In this document: positions 56,601-64,000 of the stretch, piece by piece
Numbering within the stretch: the stretch's first letter is position 1
How the letters are laid out: each line of letters begins with the position of its first letter
Source of the DNA: Porites lobata
Lineage: Eukaryota; Cnidaria; Anthozoa; Scleractinia; Poritidae
Assembly: GCA_942486035.1 (NCBI GenBank)
Contig: CALNXK010000032.1
Span: 2,181,001-2,245,000, forward strand
Direction: 5' to 3'
DNA: 64,000 nucleotides
Position numbers and translations under genes: made by a program
The notes under the pieces: model-generated
Seen by the model: only the letters and a program-made list of their open reading frames with translations
What the model was told of the DNA's origin: nothing
Databases searched by the model: none

Positions 56601-57527
56601 TCTGTGTGGGCATAACATTCAATCATGATAATGTTATATTTTTTACAAACACAACACAAAAGCAGCCTTGTGTTTAAACAGTGCTCTTTACCATGTTTCC
56701 ATGACAACCCATCCAGAATAATTATGTACATTTGCAACTTTGAACATTACTTAGAGTTGTAGCTGCTGTTATGCTTACAGCCCAACTAATACAGCCCAAC
56801 TAACAGGGGAAATTCCTGGTACATGTACACTGAAGCATTCAAAGTAGCTTATTTGTGTTATTTGTCTGTTGTAGGTGGAGGAAGCTTCAATGTTGGCATG
56901 TTTGGGACCAGTCAGAACCTTAACACTTCACCGACAATGCAAAAACAGCATCATCATCACCCACAACAACAACATTTTCAACGACAACAACAACAACACC
57001 AGCAACAACAACAAAACAATATCATGCAAAATATGGAACTGCTCTTAGACAGTCTGAACACAAGGAGCTTTCAGAACTTTGACTTGAATACCTGGCAAGT
57101 ACTTATGGACAGCATGAAAACGGCTGATTTGCAGAACATGGGCGTTGATCAGAATCAGTGGCAGGATTTTGCTTTTTCATTTAGTCAATATCTTCATCAG
57201 CAGGGCGTTCTTCCTGATACCAATCTTGTTCATGGTATAAGTCCAACATCTTCAAATAACAGCAGTATAATGGGTAGTTCTCAAGGTATGCTGCAAATTA
57301 ATAATCCACAGTATCAATCAGGGGGTTCCCCATTACAGGGATCCCAGCATAGCTACAGCAGTTCAGCAAGCTACAGTGGCAGTTCTGTGCACTCTATACC
57401 AGGAATCAAAGTCACCTCTCACCCAACCATGGTTGAAACTTTGAACCAACCAACAATGGCTCAAACAAGACCAGTGGCAATTGATGATGATGATGACGAG
57501 GAATTTGACTGGGATTCATTACTCTAA
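44330..57527 (+). CDS. FOXJ2/3: Forkhead transcription factor of the FOXJ2/FOXJ3 type, 6 exons
   Basis: Complete gene: exons 44330-44680, 44819-44893, 45019-45105, 46502-46537, 53210-53537 and 56875-57527, 1530 nt, 509 aa (human FOXJ2 and FOXJ3 are about 570-620). The N-terminus NSSLTAMDWLPKLSVG is diagnostic of FOXJ2/3. The forkhead domain runs from residue 72 (KPPYSYANLITFAINSS) to about 160, with the recognition helix NSIRHNLSLNKCF at 118-130 and the wing GKGSYWAI. A basic RKRR (163-166) is a likely nuclear signal. FPEVAFEDLSASFKNLYKSV (263-282) and the block WQVLMDSMKTADLQN match FOXJ3 regions outside the DNA-binding domain. A His/Gln-rich tract lies at about 315-345. The end is acidic, EEFDWDSLL, like the FDWDS end of FOXJ3. 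It is a nuclear, sequence-specific regulator. Intron 4 (6.7 kb) and intron 5 contain LINEs. Confidence 0.95.
44819..44893 (+). CDS. FOXJ2/3: FOXJ exon 2 (forkhead recognition helix)
   Basis: 25 codons, NSIRHNLSLNKCFMKVPRSK then DDPGK. Acceptor CCTTCGCAG, donor GTAAGT, phase 0 at both ends. Confidence 0.96.
45019..45105 (+). CDS. FOXJ2/3: FOXJ exon 3 (forkhead wing and NLS)
   Basis: 29 codons, GSYWAIDQNPQDDSAHARQT then RKRRTSDSR. Acceptor CTACTTTAG, donor GTAAGA, phase 0. Confidence 0.95.
45106..46501. other. FOXJ intron 3
   Basis: 1.4 kb, AT-rich. No recognised element or gene. Confidence 0.7.
46502..46537 (+). CDS. FOXJ2/3: FOXJ exon 4 (36-nt micro-exon)
   Basis: 12 codons, NSDRRLRPEIMQ. 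Acceptor TTTATATGCAG, donor GTAATT, phase 0. It fits between exons 3 and 5 without changing frame, but it could be skipped, so it is the least certain exon. Confidence 0.7.
46855..47430. mobile_element. Inverted-repeat element carrying CACGTG motifs
   Basis: CACTTGCACTAAGAGGTCAC then GTGAC near 46861 is mirrored by GTCACATGAGCTCTTAGTGC then AAATGG near 47398. GGTCACGTGACC is itself palindromic and recurs at 47254. A second hairpin, TTGGTTGCCATGTTGGAGGG (47041-47060) against 47071-47090 with one mismatch, lies inside. Non-coding, in FOXJ intron 4. Confidence 0.65.
47561..48415 (-). pseudogene. LINE RT ORF fragment
   Basis: 284 codons open. Contains RT palm motifs B (GVPQG) and C (YVDD) and the thumb (LLGLTISSNLTWNEHI). 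Motif A is in the neighbouring frame, so no single protein carries the whole active site. Confidence 0.8.
47591..47636. repeat. (GATA)n microsatellite
   Basis: Eleven or so GATA units with one break. On the minus strand this is the 3' tail of the adjacent LINE, whose frame runs through it as repeated LSIY residues. Confidence 0.9.
47591..48690 (-). mobile_element. 5'-truncated minus-strand LINE (CR1/L2-like) in FOXJ intron 4
   Basis: The frame 48676-48422 reads ILFDYKKAFDLIDHRILVEK. After one frame break, 48415-47561 reads SGVPQGTKLGPWLFLVFIND, WKYVDDTKASEV (YVDD catalytic motif) and the C-terminus GLPYQETIELVNIVPI..LCSNTFDTIIKDPEHRLN. It ends in a GATA-type microsatellite tail, usual for this clade. 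Opposite orientation to the host gene. Confidence 0.85.
48700..51160. other. FOXJ intron 4, middle part
   Basis: Two degraded box-B-like sites, GGTTCGAGCCC (49159-49169) and GGTTCGAACCC (49793-49803), lie about 630 bp apart. Each is followed by a T-rich run and looks like a remnant of tRNA-derived repeats. A short hairpin GTGGCTACTACCTCC..GGTGGTAGCCAC is at about 48841-48876. No gene. Confidence 0.5.
51163..51195. repeat. Perfect 15-bp hairpin with 3-nt loop
   Basis: TTTTGCTATCAATAT, GAA, ATATTGATAGCAAAA. Followed by direct repeats of AATATTGGC. Probably a decayed element; too short and loop-poor for a microRNA precursor. Confidence 0.8.
52158..53079. mobile_element. Non-autonomous element with TCAGGGCTTGAAATT ends
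   Basis: TCAGGGCTTGAAATTA at the left and AATTTCGAGCCCTGA at the right are inverted with one mismatch. GTCGCC/GGCGAC repeats crowd both sub-terminal regions. About 920 bp, no transposase. It ends only 130 bp before FOXJ exon 5. Confidence 0.75.
53210..53537 (+). CDS. FOXJ2/3: FOXJ exon 5
   Basis: 109 codons plus one base, LSPYGPEDGRISPLSPQGSP onward to DASQGGENF. Acceptor TTCCTTCCCTCAG, donor GTAAGT, phase 1. Ser/Pro/Gly-rich with the conserved FEDLSASFKNLYKSV block. Confidence 0.95.
53538..55230. other. FOXJ intron 5, first part
   Basis: No recognised gene. Open frames on both strands at 54770-55210 overlap each other and lack splice or promoter signals. Confidence 0.5.
55240..56485 (+). 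mobile_element. LINE 3' part in FOXJ intron 5, split by a SINE
   Basis: RT tail frames read LRLTAKLKKDLGVWISKDLT, KQVNEQSLRANKLLGYLKRN, then after the SINE VRPLLGYTTQIWAPQSIELI, KLEDVQRCVTKFILKLPYSS and TSTYQKSFLIRTSRIWNCLV. It ends in AATAAA repeats (56452-56478). Frame breaks mark it as dead. Confidence 0.8.
55487..55740 (+). mobile_element. tRNA-derived SINE inserted in the LINE
   Basis: Box A TGGCACAGTGG (55491-55501) and box B GGTTCAAATCC (55534-55544) lie at tRNA spacing. The body GAGAGGTTTTTCTCCGGGTA then CTCCGGTTTTCCCCTCTCC follows, and the tail is (ATTT)n. The body type is familiar from cnidarian genomes. LINE coding text continues on either side (MLYLAL / VRPLLGY). Confidence 0.85.
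56875..57527 (+). CDS. FOXJ2/3: FOXJ exon 6 (terminal)
   Basis: The acceptor TTTGTCTGTTGTAG precedes 56875 and phase 1 is completed to Gly. Codes the His/Gln tract (HHHHPQQQHFQRQQQQ), the NMELLLDSLNTRSFQNFDLN and WQVLMDSMKTADLQN blocks, and ends EEFDWDSLL with TAA at 57525-57527. Confidence 0.95.
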
Positions 57528-58343
57528 TAATTTTGTGGGTACGTGACAGCAACTAGTGACAAAAATATATTAATTAGCTACATGTAGGGTGGGAAGGGAA
57601 AGATGTACACAAGTTTAGGACTTAGGGACATATTTCATTAATTTTTACTAGTGATAGCATGTATATAACATGACGTTTCAGTGAAGTAATGTATTTAATG
57701 CCACAGGATAGAGAGAGCTGAGAACTGAGAACCCTAAACTGATAAAAGTAAAAACCTGCTTCTCCCCTCTCTAACAGTGCTGTTCATCATACATGCATCT
57801 TATATAGGAAGCACCTCTCAGTGTCTTCATCAATTCTTCAAGTTTGTCTTTTATGATCCATGTTAGTCTGCTCTATCCAGTCCTCAACCATCTTTTATTT
57901 TTTCGTAATAATGTTACATCTTTTTTTTTTGTTACAAGAGTCACATTTTCAGGTTTCCTCCAATTGATGTTACTCATGACACCTTCATCGTTGCACAGGG
58001 TTAAGGACTGATGGGAATAAAGTGTAAGGTTTCTTAGGGGGAAAACAAGCAAAAAAATTTGCCAATGCAAGAAATCGCAGTGGAGTTTCTTTCTTCTAGA
58101 GAACAGAAAATAGAGAACTTTTCACCTTAAACATTATTATGGCAAATTATGGATGGAAGTGATGCATAGGTGACTCTAGATGTCCTCATAACAAATAATA
58201 ATGATGTGAATCTTGCCAAAACTTGAACTGTAAAATGTTTTGGCAAATTTTATCACTTGTTTGCCCCCCAAAATACTACATGACATTGCATTTATCCCAT
58301 TGATCCTAAAGAGCATGCAAAGATGGTGGATATCATGAATAAA
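57528..58343 (+). other. FOXJ 3' UTR
   Basis: Non-coding after the stop. The first convincing AATAAA is at 58338-58343; another is at 58829-58834. Contains several ATTTA-like stretches. Confidence 0.6.
58338..58343 (+). terminator. Candidate FOXJ polyadenylation signal
   Basis: AATAAA followed by a T-rich run (GTTTTTTTTCAG), a usual downstream element. A second site at 58829 could serve a longer UTR. Confidence 0.55.
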
Positions 58344-61300
58344 GTTTTTTTTCAGAAGACAGTTTGGAAGGTGCGAAGAAAAAGATCCTTCAGATATAAG
58401 TTAGTGTGACAGAATGCCTGTTAGGTGTCTTGTTCTCCAGTTCAATCAGTAAGTGTATGATGTACAACAGTTGTAACAGTGATCGGCTCAAAGGCAGTGC
58501 TTTGTATTTTTAGTACAAAGTTGTAGTGCTAAGTTATTATTTTTATTATTGTATCATTTGAATGTATATACTTGCAAATGAGATTAGAATACTTCAAGGA
58601 ATGGGAGAAACTACCATATTTTGTTATGTAACTTAACTTACTGGTATGGTTAGTTGATAGCAATAATGCCTTTTTGTCTCTATACTTTTCATGACATTTT
58701 TAGGTTTTATTTGGTCAAACATCACCAGTAATGATATTAGACCATTTCTGAGTCGCCTCATGCCTCTGTTTCAAAGCAAGGCTAAGTGCAAAGTCAATGA
58801 CATTGAAATGATTTTATATTTTAATGCAAATAAAACTCATTTTCACAAGAGAAAGGCTTGCACTTGGCCTTAGGTTGAAAGAGAGAGTTTTTGGAACTTA
58901 AAAATGGCTTTAATTGGAAGAATTCCCAAACAAAATAAGAGAACATTTATTTTTGGTGTTGAAAATTAAGCTCATAGTGTCTTCAACAACTCCTGTTTAT
59001 ATTTATCTGATTATGCGAACAATTTTGGATTTCATCGCTCAGATCAGAATAATTATTGCCCACTTCAAGTGTTGTTTAGTTTTGAGAAGATAAGGTGGGA
59101 ATCTTGTTGTAGGAGTACTTGACAAAGTGCATAAAGCAACGTATTAATCCACCCACTTTTTTTAATTGAAAGGCCTGGTTCGAGTTTACATTATCTTTTC
59201 CAGTGGAATAAGTTTTCTGAAAGTTGGTCACAAAAGCAAATTTTTTTATGAATAAGCTAATTATTACACAGCAGTTTCCAATAACACACAACTACTTTGC
59301 TAAATGTGACATGGCCAATAATTGAGTTGTCTGGTTGGGTGGACCTCAGTCAGATGAAATGGGCTGAAATATATAACTTTCAGTCCTCTTGATGCAAAAG
59401 AGGCAGAAAAAAGCTACATAATCTGACATCATTACCAGTAATTCACGACAAACAACATGAAAAAATGAATAAAATCCTCCCTTTTGTGAGTTCCTTTATT
59501 TTAGATTACTTTTACTTCTTTGACTGTAATAAGAATTTAAAAGGAGATTCTTGCCAATGCTTGAATCTGGGTTTTGATTGACATCACGGTAGACATCCAC
59601 CAGTGTTGTTGGTAACTGCTGAAATATATGTGCCAACATCTCTGGCCTTTGAGTAAACATGAGTGTGATCTCCCAGCCTTCTTTGTCAAAATTAGTTACG
59701 TTATAAAAACAGGATTAGGTCAGTCTGTGTTGTCCATCCATTCAGGCGGCCAGTTTTGGCTACTTGGGTGGTTTACCGCATTATGGGACATTTTATTAAA
59801 ATCAAAATGGATATTAATTAATTAATTAATTAATTGCCAAGTTTGACTTTTTGTAGTCTTTATAAGACAATTTTTTGTTTGGCTTTGCTATTGCATCTTT
59901 AGCAACCATGGCCACATGAAGTTTCACAAGTACTTTTGATAGATTTTGGCATGTTTAAAAAATGTTTACTCTTAGAAAGTACATTGTGTCAAAACAAAAA
60001 TTCTTAGTAGCTTTTATTCATCTTTGAATGATCACACTACAGTATTTCCTGCACATGAGCCACATAAATGGAAATCTACATTTAAGATGTTTAAACATCC
60101 CTCATTTGAATGTCACATGTGGATCTTGCTAAGAGAGAAATTGAATGGTATCGTTCATATTTCCAATCAGTTGTACTTAAAAATGTCATCCTATAAAAGA
60201 TTCATCACATATCTTGGGTTAATGCTGTATTTGTATGCAAAGCACTCCTTTCAAACTGTAATCTCATTTTATTGTTGGCTGTAAGGCAGTGGCTACACTG
60301 CAGTTGACAAAGGTTCACAACCTCATTTTTGAGGTATTCCAGTGAAATAAGTAAGAATATAATAATATATTGGATTACATCCTCCAAACTGGTTCTATAT
60401 AATGTGTGACACTGTGTATGCAGTGCTTCATCAATTAGGCCCTATGATTCACAGGGTATAGCTAAAAATACTGCCTATTCAGGCAGAAGACATTGTATAT
60501 TTAATAATATTAATGTTGCTTGTACGTAGCCTGCACATTTTTTAATCCACATTCATTCAGAAACTTTTCAAGTCACGATTAATAACTTTGCACCCGAGAT
60601 TTTGAGATTTTCCACTTTCCCTGGTCAGAATCCACTGGCCGTTTTGGTGCTTTATCCACCGACAGCAGCTTGCCCAGCTAGCAGTATGTTGTCCAGAGGT
60701 GCAAAAGCATTACTCTGAGAGTGAATGGAGTAACAAGTACTTCCTGCTTTGTACTGTTAATCTATATCTTTTAACGGTAGCTTACCGTTTTATTAGGTGA
60801 ATGTACATATTTTACAAACACTGCGTTTTAAATTTTACATAAGTAAAGCTACGTTAAAGCTGGTTCACCAGCAATGTGTGGGGAAATGAATTTGTAGCAA
60901 GGTAGTGAATGAAGACATACCTTTTGGAAGCTGGTATATTGAAATCTGAATTCTGAAGCATTTAGTAAACATGCCTTCAGCCACTTGGTGCAAATGAGGG
61001 GCACTCTTGATAACGGCATTCATATTTTATTTTTGTCTTTTTTCCCCTGGGTGGTTATAAATTACACAAAGATGTGTTTGGAAATTAGTTGCTGTTCAAT
61101 ATTTGGACTGCTGGTAAAAATACTTCAAGAATGTATGATTTAACCAACAAAGCTACACCCTGTAAAAGACTTCTTATTTCAGCGTTAGCTGACATCTTTT
61201 TCGGTCTAGTCCAGTTGCTGTTTTCATAAGGTCTGTCTTCAAAAGCACATAAGAGTAGTAGTTAAGGTTATCCTCTTGCTACAGGAAGTATTAGTGATGC

Positions 61301-62690
61301 ACTTGTCAAGACTGCTTGTTTGGACAAGCCAGGTTAAAATTTTCGGTGTAGAGTTTCTCACAGACATTGCCATCTGCTCAGAAAGGAGTTTTTTATGTCA
61401 TTAAAAACGTGGAAAGATAAACATTAGTCCTAGTATTTCATGCTGTCAATGGTACTACCACAGGGCTGAGTCCAATAATTTGGTCTGTCTTTGTACAAAT
61501 GAAAATAATATTGACATAATATTTTTGTGAAAATTTCAACTTCTCCTTAATTACTCAAGTGCTTCCCACCCTAAGTTGCCACTTGAGAAAGTGTTTCATC
61601 AATTTTGACACCTTTTTGTTGACAACATTGTCTTGTAAAACATCTAATCATAGTCATGATACCCCAAACAACTTTTGTCAGATGGTAAAAACGACTACTC
61701 CACTATTGTACACTGCAATTTTTGCAGCAATCAGTGCTGCCGATAGCCAATCAGATTATTATAGAGAATTTTGTTATGGTTATTGTTAAGTGAATATTAC
61801 AACAAGGTTGAAGCACTGATGGCAAACTCCACTTGGTTGAATTTCGTGACCTTCAGTTGCTTAGAAGGCAAGCCAGAGCATTACATTGTGTAGGTGGGAT
61901 CATGTATCAGAGTGTATGCATGTGTTGCAAAGGTCTGGTCGGAAATCTGGAATTTGTGTCTGGGTCTCAAATAGGGTGGCAAAAATGACACATTAGTCAG
62001 AAAGAGGACAAGGAAGTTCAGGAAACATGCCACTATTTTATGACTTCTTTGCTCGACTTCCAGCCATTTGAGGGAAACAGATCCTCTCTGCACACACCCA
62101 CTCCCCAGAGTCAACTTCCAACTAGGAATTACCCCATCAGTTTTTAAACAACTAGCTAACAACTGGAATGTGAAGTAAAAAAATATCTAGAGCAGGGCTA
62201 AATGTTTGAAGGACTATTAGCACATAACCCATGCTCTGTTTATGATAACCTAAGATTGATAGTACTATCCTGTCTTACAGCGAGCTTAGTCACAGGCTAT
62301 AGAGCGTGCTTTTGGTTGAAATGACGAAGTCTAGTCTCCTTGGCAGCTGGGAGGAACATTATGTGACAACACAAAGCGTGACTATGTAGGAGGCGTTTAA
62401 TTCAATCTTGGTCTTGAGGAGCCAGGGTTTGTTTAAATTTTTAGTGTGCTCAGGCCAGCTGTTCCTAAAGGAAGTTTTTAAGATGGAATCCATCAGGAAA
62501 TTGACTAATTTTTATCAGTTTTATTTTTTTATTTAGCCATGTATCTTGCCTTTATACTGTAAGTTATACCACAAATAAACCTCTGAGGGGTTTATTTACA
62601 CCTCCCCTTCTAGACTTGATGTTCACTATGGGTGCAGCGTTAAATCCTGAAAATACAGTACTTGGAGTCTGGATATTTTCCCTTTTGTGA
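58344..62690. other. Intergenic between FOXJ and DDOST; no gene seen
   Basis: AT-rich, with an (ATTA)n run at 59813-59835. Open frames here are under 95 codons, lack family features and look random. Confidence 0.6.
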
Positions 62691-62694
62691 CATT

Positions 62695-62884
62695 ACTCTT
62701 ATGTTTATTAGTAAAATCCCATAGTGGTCTATTATCAATGCTGAGTTCTGATTGGTTGAGGTACTACTAGGCTGTATGTTATAGCCTACCAGTAGAGAAA
62801 AGCACGGGCTTTTTGGCTGCAAAAAGGATTAAAGTCTAGCTTTAACTAGCTAAATTTTTTTTATTCTCGATATTTTTGTCCAAC

Positions 62885-62917
<33 letters not shown>

Positions 62918-63010
62918 CCCCTCATGGCCTCTGAGTCAATAGCCTGTTCGGCCTTCGGCCTCATGGGCTATTTACTCAGAGCCCATTCGGACTCGAGGAA
63001 TAATTGCTAA
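62695..63010. mobile_element. Degraded foldback repeat
   Basis: Inverted pieces: TTAGTAAAATCCCA near 62709 against TTGGATTTTACTAA near 62889, and ACAATTATTCCTC (62903) against GAGGAATAATTG (62996). CCTCTGAGTCAATAGCC also mirrors GGGCTATTTACTCAGAG. Probably two adjacent or nested MITEs. Confidence 0.55.
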
Positions 63011-63335
63011 ATATGCATGCTCTGAGGTCATAACCATATGTCAGATATTCCTTGTAAAAGCTTCAGTTTTTTTGTCTGAGTAGATAGCATGCTTGAGAAA
63101 AGTACAAAGTGATTCTCCAAGCCTTATCCAGGCATTAAGATTGTGGGAATGGCACAAAAAGATGTGAGCAGGAAAAACAGGAAGGGGGCGTGGGGTAGGG
63201 GATGAGAGCTGTACGTTGGGTGTAATATAGTAGTTAAGTTTCATGGCATGGTAATGCAGGAGGAAGGAAGGCCAGGATAAAAGTACAACACTAACAAGCA
63301 CAGCACCAGACACAAAAGTAACAAGTTGCCTCAGT

Positions 63336-63341
63336 TTTATT
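63336..63341 (-). terminator. DDOST polyadenylation signal
   Basis: AATAAA on the minus strand, about 70 bp after the stop codon. Confidence 0.7.
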
Positions 63342-63409
63342 CATAAAAAAAAAGATTTTACAGATACTACTAAACTATGGCAAAGTGAAAACTGTGCATG
63401 CAAGGCTGG

Positions 63410-63565
63410 CTATTCTGCCTTGGATTTTGCCTCATCTTTATGATGCAGGAATACTAAACTGAAGATAAACAATCCCAGCATCATAGAAAAGGCACTGGCG
63501 TAGTAAGGATAAGCTGAAGGAATGAATCTTTCATACTGTGTGTGCTCTCTTGGACGTACAGACAC
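63410..63565 (-). CDS. DDOST: DDOST (OST48) terminal exon, oligosaccharyltransferase 48 kDa subunit
   Basis: The minus-strand exon has an acceptor at 63573-63566 (GTTTATAG) and a TAG stop at 63412-63410, 51 codons. It reads VSVRPREHTQYERFIPSAYP, YYASAFSMMLGLFIFSLVFL and HHKDEAKSKAE. This is the highly conserved C-terminus of DDOST: the luminal HTQYERFIPSAYPYYAS block, a single membrane helix and a short cytosolic tail. The tail KSKAE fits a KxKxx ER-retrieval signal. DDOST is a non-catalytic subunit of the oligosaccharyltransferase complex, which transfers glycans to Asn in the ER. The remaining exons lie beyond the right edge. I found no second exon in 63574-64000. Confidence 0.93.
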   Translation of the reverse strand: MSVRPREHTQYERFIPSAYPYYASAFSMMLGLFIFSLVFLHHKDEAKSKAE

Positions 63566-63573
63566 CTATAAAC

Positions 63574-64000
63574 AAAGAGACAACCGGCAGAACTTAGATA
63601 ACATCAAAAGAAAACAATGCAATGTACTAGACAGTAAATGTCAATAATAGCTGGAAATTTTTACTTTGAGGTCACATGACATCTAACAATGAAACTGTTT
63701 CCCACCAAAATCTCTGTACAGGCAACACTGCATAATCTATGACATCAGAGGGTAACAGTGCACTGTTACCCGCTAATGTTGACCAACGACTGCCGTTGCA
63801 GCAAGGTTTGGGATATTTCCAACATCAAAATTTCCAGCTGTATCACAAATCACTTAAAGACTGGTCCCTCAGGAAACAGTTACATACATACATACACTGT
63901 TTACAGATAGCCATTACAACCCATGAAGAATGATCATGAGGTTATCCCTATATTGAGATCTCTCCTAGCAGATAACCCACCCAGCCCAGGAAAGATTGGC
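63574..64000. other. Last intron of DDOST (part)
   Basis: Non-coding. The plus-strand frame 63739-63933 has no supporting features. Confidence 0.6.

Overview
The window is nuclear DNA from an animal with short exons, long introns and a very heavy load of transposons. The genes, the tRNA-derived SINE types and the AT-rich background fit an anthozoan cnidarian, most likely a stony coral. That placement is an inference, because no marker gene in the window settles the species. I read five protein-coding genes by hand-building exon models from splice sites and reading-frame phase.

Layout, left to right. (1) About 0.2-11.5 kb, minus strand: an uncharacterised gene of at least four exons, whose 3' end may lie outside the window. 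Its conserved-looking part contains GKW and VDQVW, which weakly recalls the UPF0696/DUF1917 family. (2) 11.68-29.15 kb, plus strand: a complete eight-exon NECAP gene (adaptin-ear-binding endocytic protein, 261 aa). Its last tiny exon supplies the terminal WVQF motif. Genes 1 and 2 are head to head, with 204 bp between their start codons, so they probably share a bidirectional promoter. (3) 35.10-36.05 kb, plus strand: a small two-exon gene for a candidate BH3-only apoptosis protein (128 aa), with a canonical core LAWIGDQI. (4) 44.33-57.53 kb, plus strand: a complete six-exon forkhead gene of the FOXJ2/FOXJ3 type (509 aa). (5) 63.41-63.57 kb, minus strand: the terminal exon of DDOST (OST48), the rest of which lies to the right.

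Almost everything else that can be recognised is mobile DNA. There are non-LTR retrotransposon remnants at 6.3-7.65, 16.3-21.65, 38.2-39.2, 39.8-40.3, 41.6-43.4, 47.6-48.7 and 55.2-56.5 kb. There are tRNA-derived SINEs at about 38.0, 38.2 and 55.5 kb. There are also many inverted-repeat DNA elements. The clearest structures are a four-level nest of DNA elements at 26.6-28.9 kb, a LINE inserted in a LINE with a hairpin at its 5' junction (18.7-21.33 kb), and a group of four elements sharing TAGCCT termini and 8-bp target duplications (921, 94, 83 and 45 bp).

The genes do not form one pathway. NECAP works in clathrin-coated vesicle formation, DDOST in N-glycosylation in the ER, the FOXJ protein in transcription and the BH3 protein, if real, in mitochondrial apoptosis. 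No rRNA, CRISPR array, bacterial operon or confident functional tRNA was seen.
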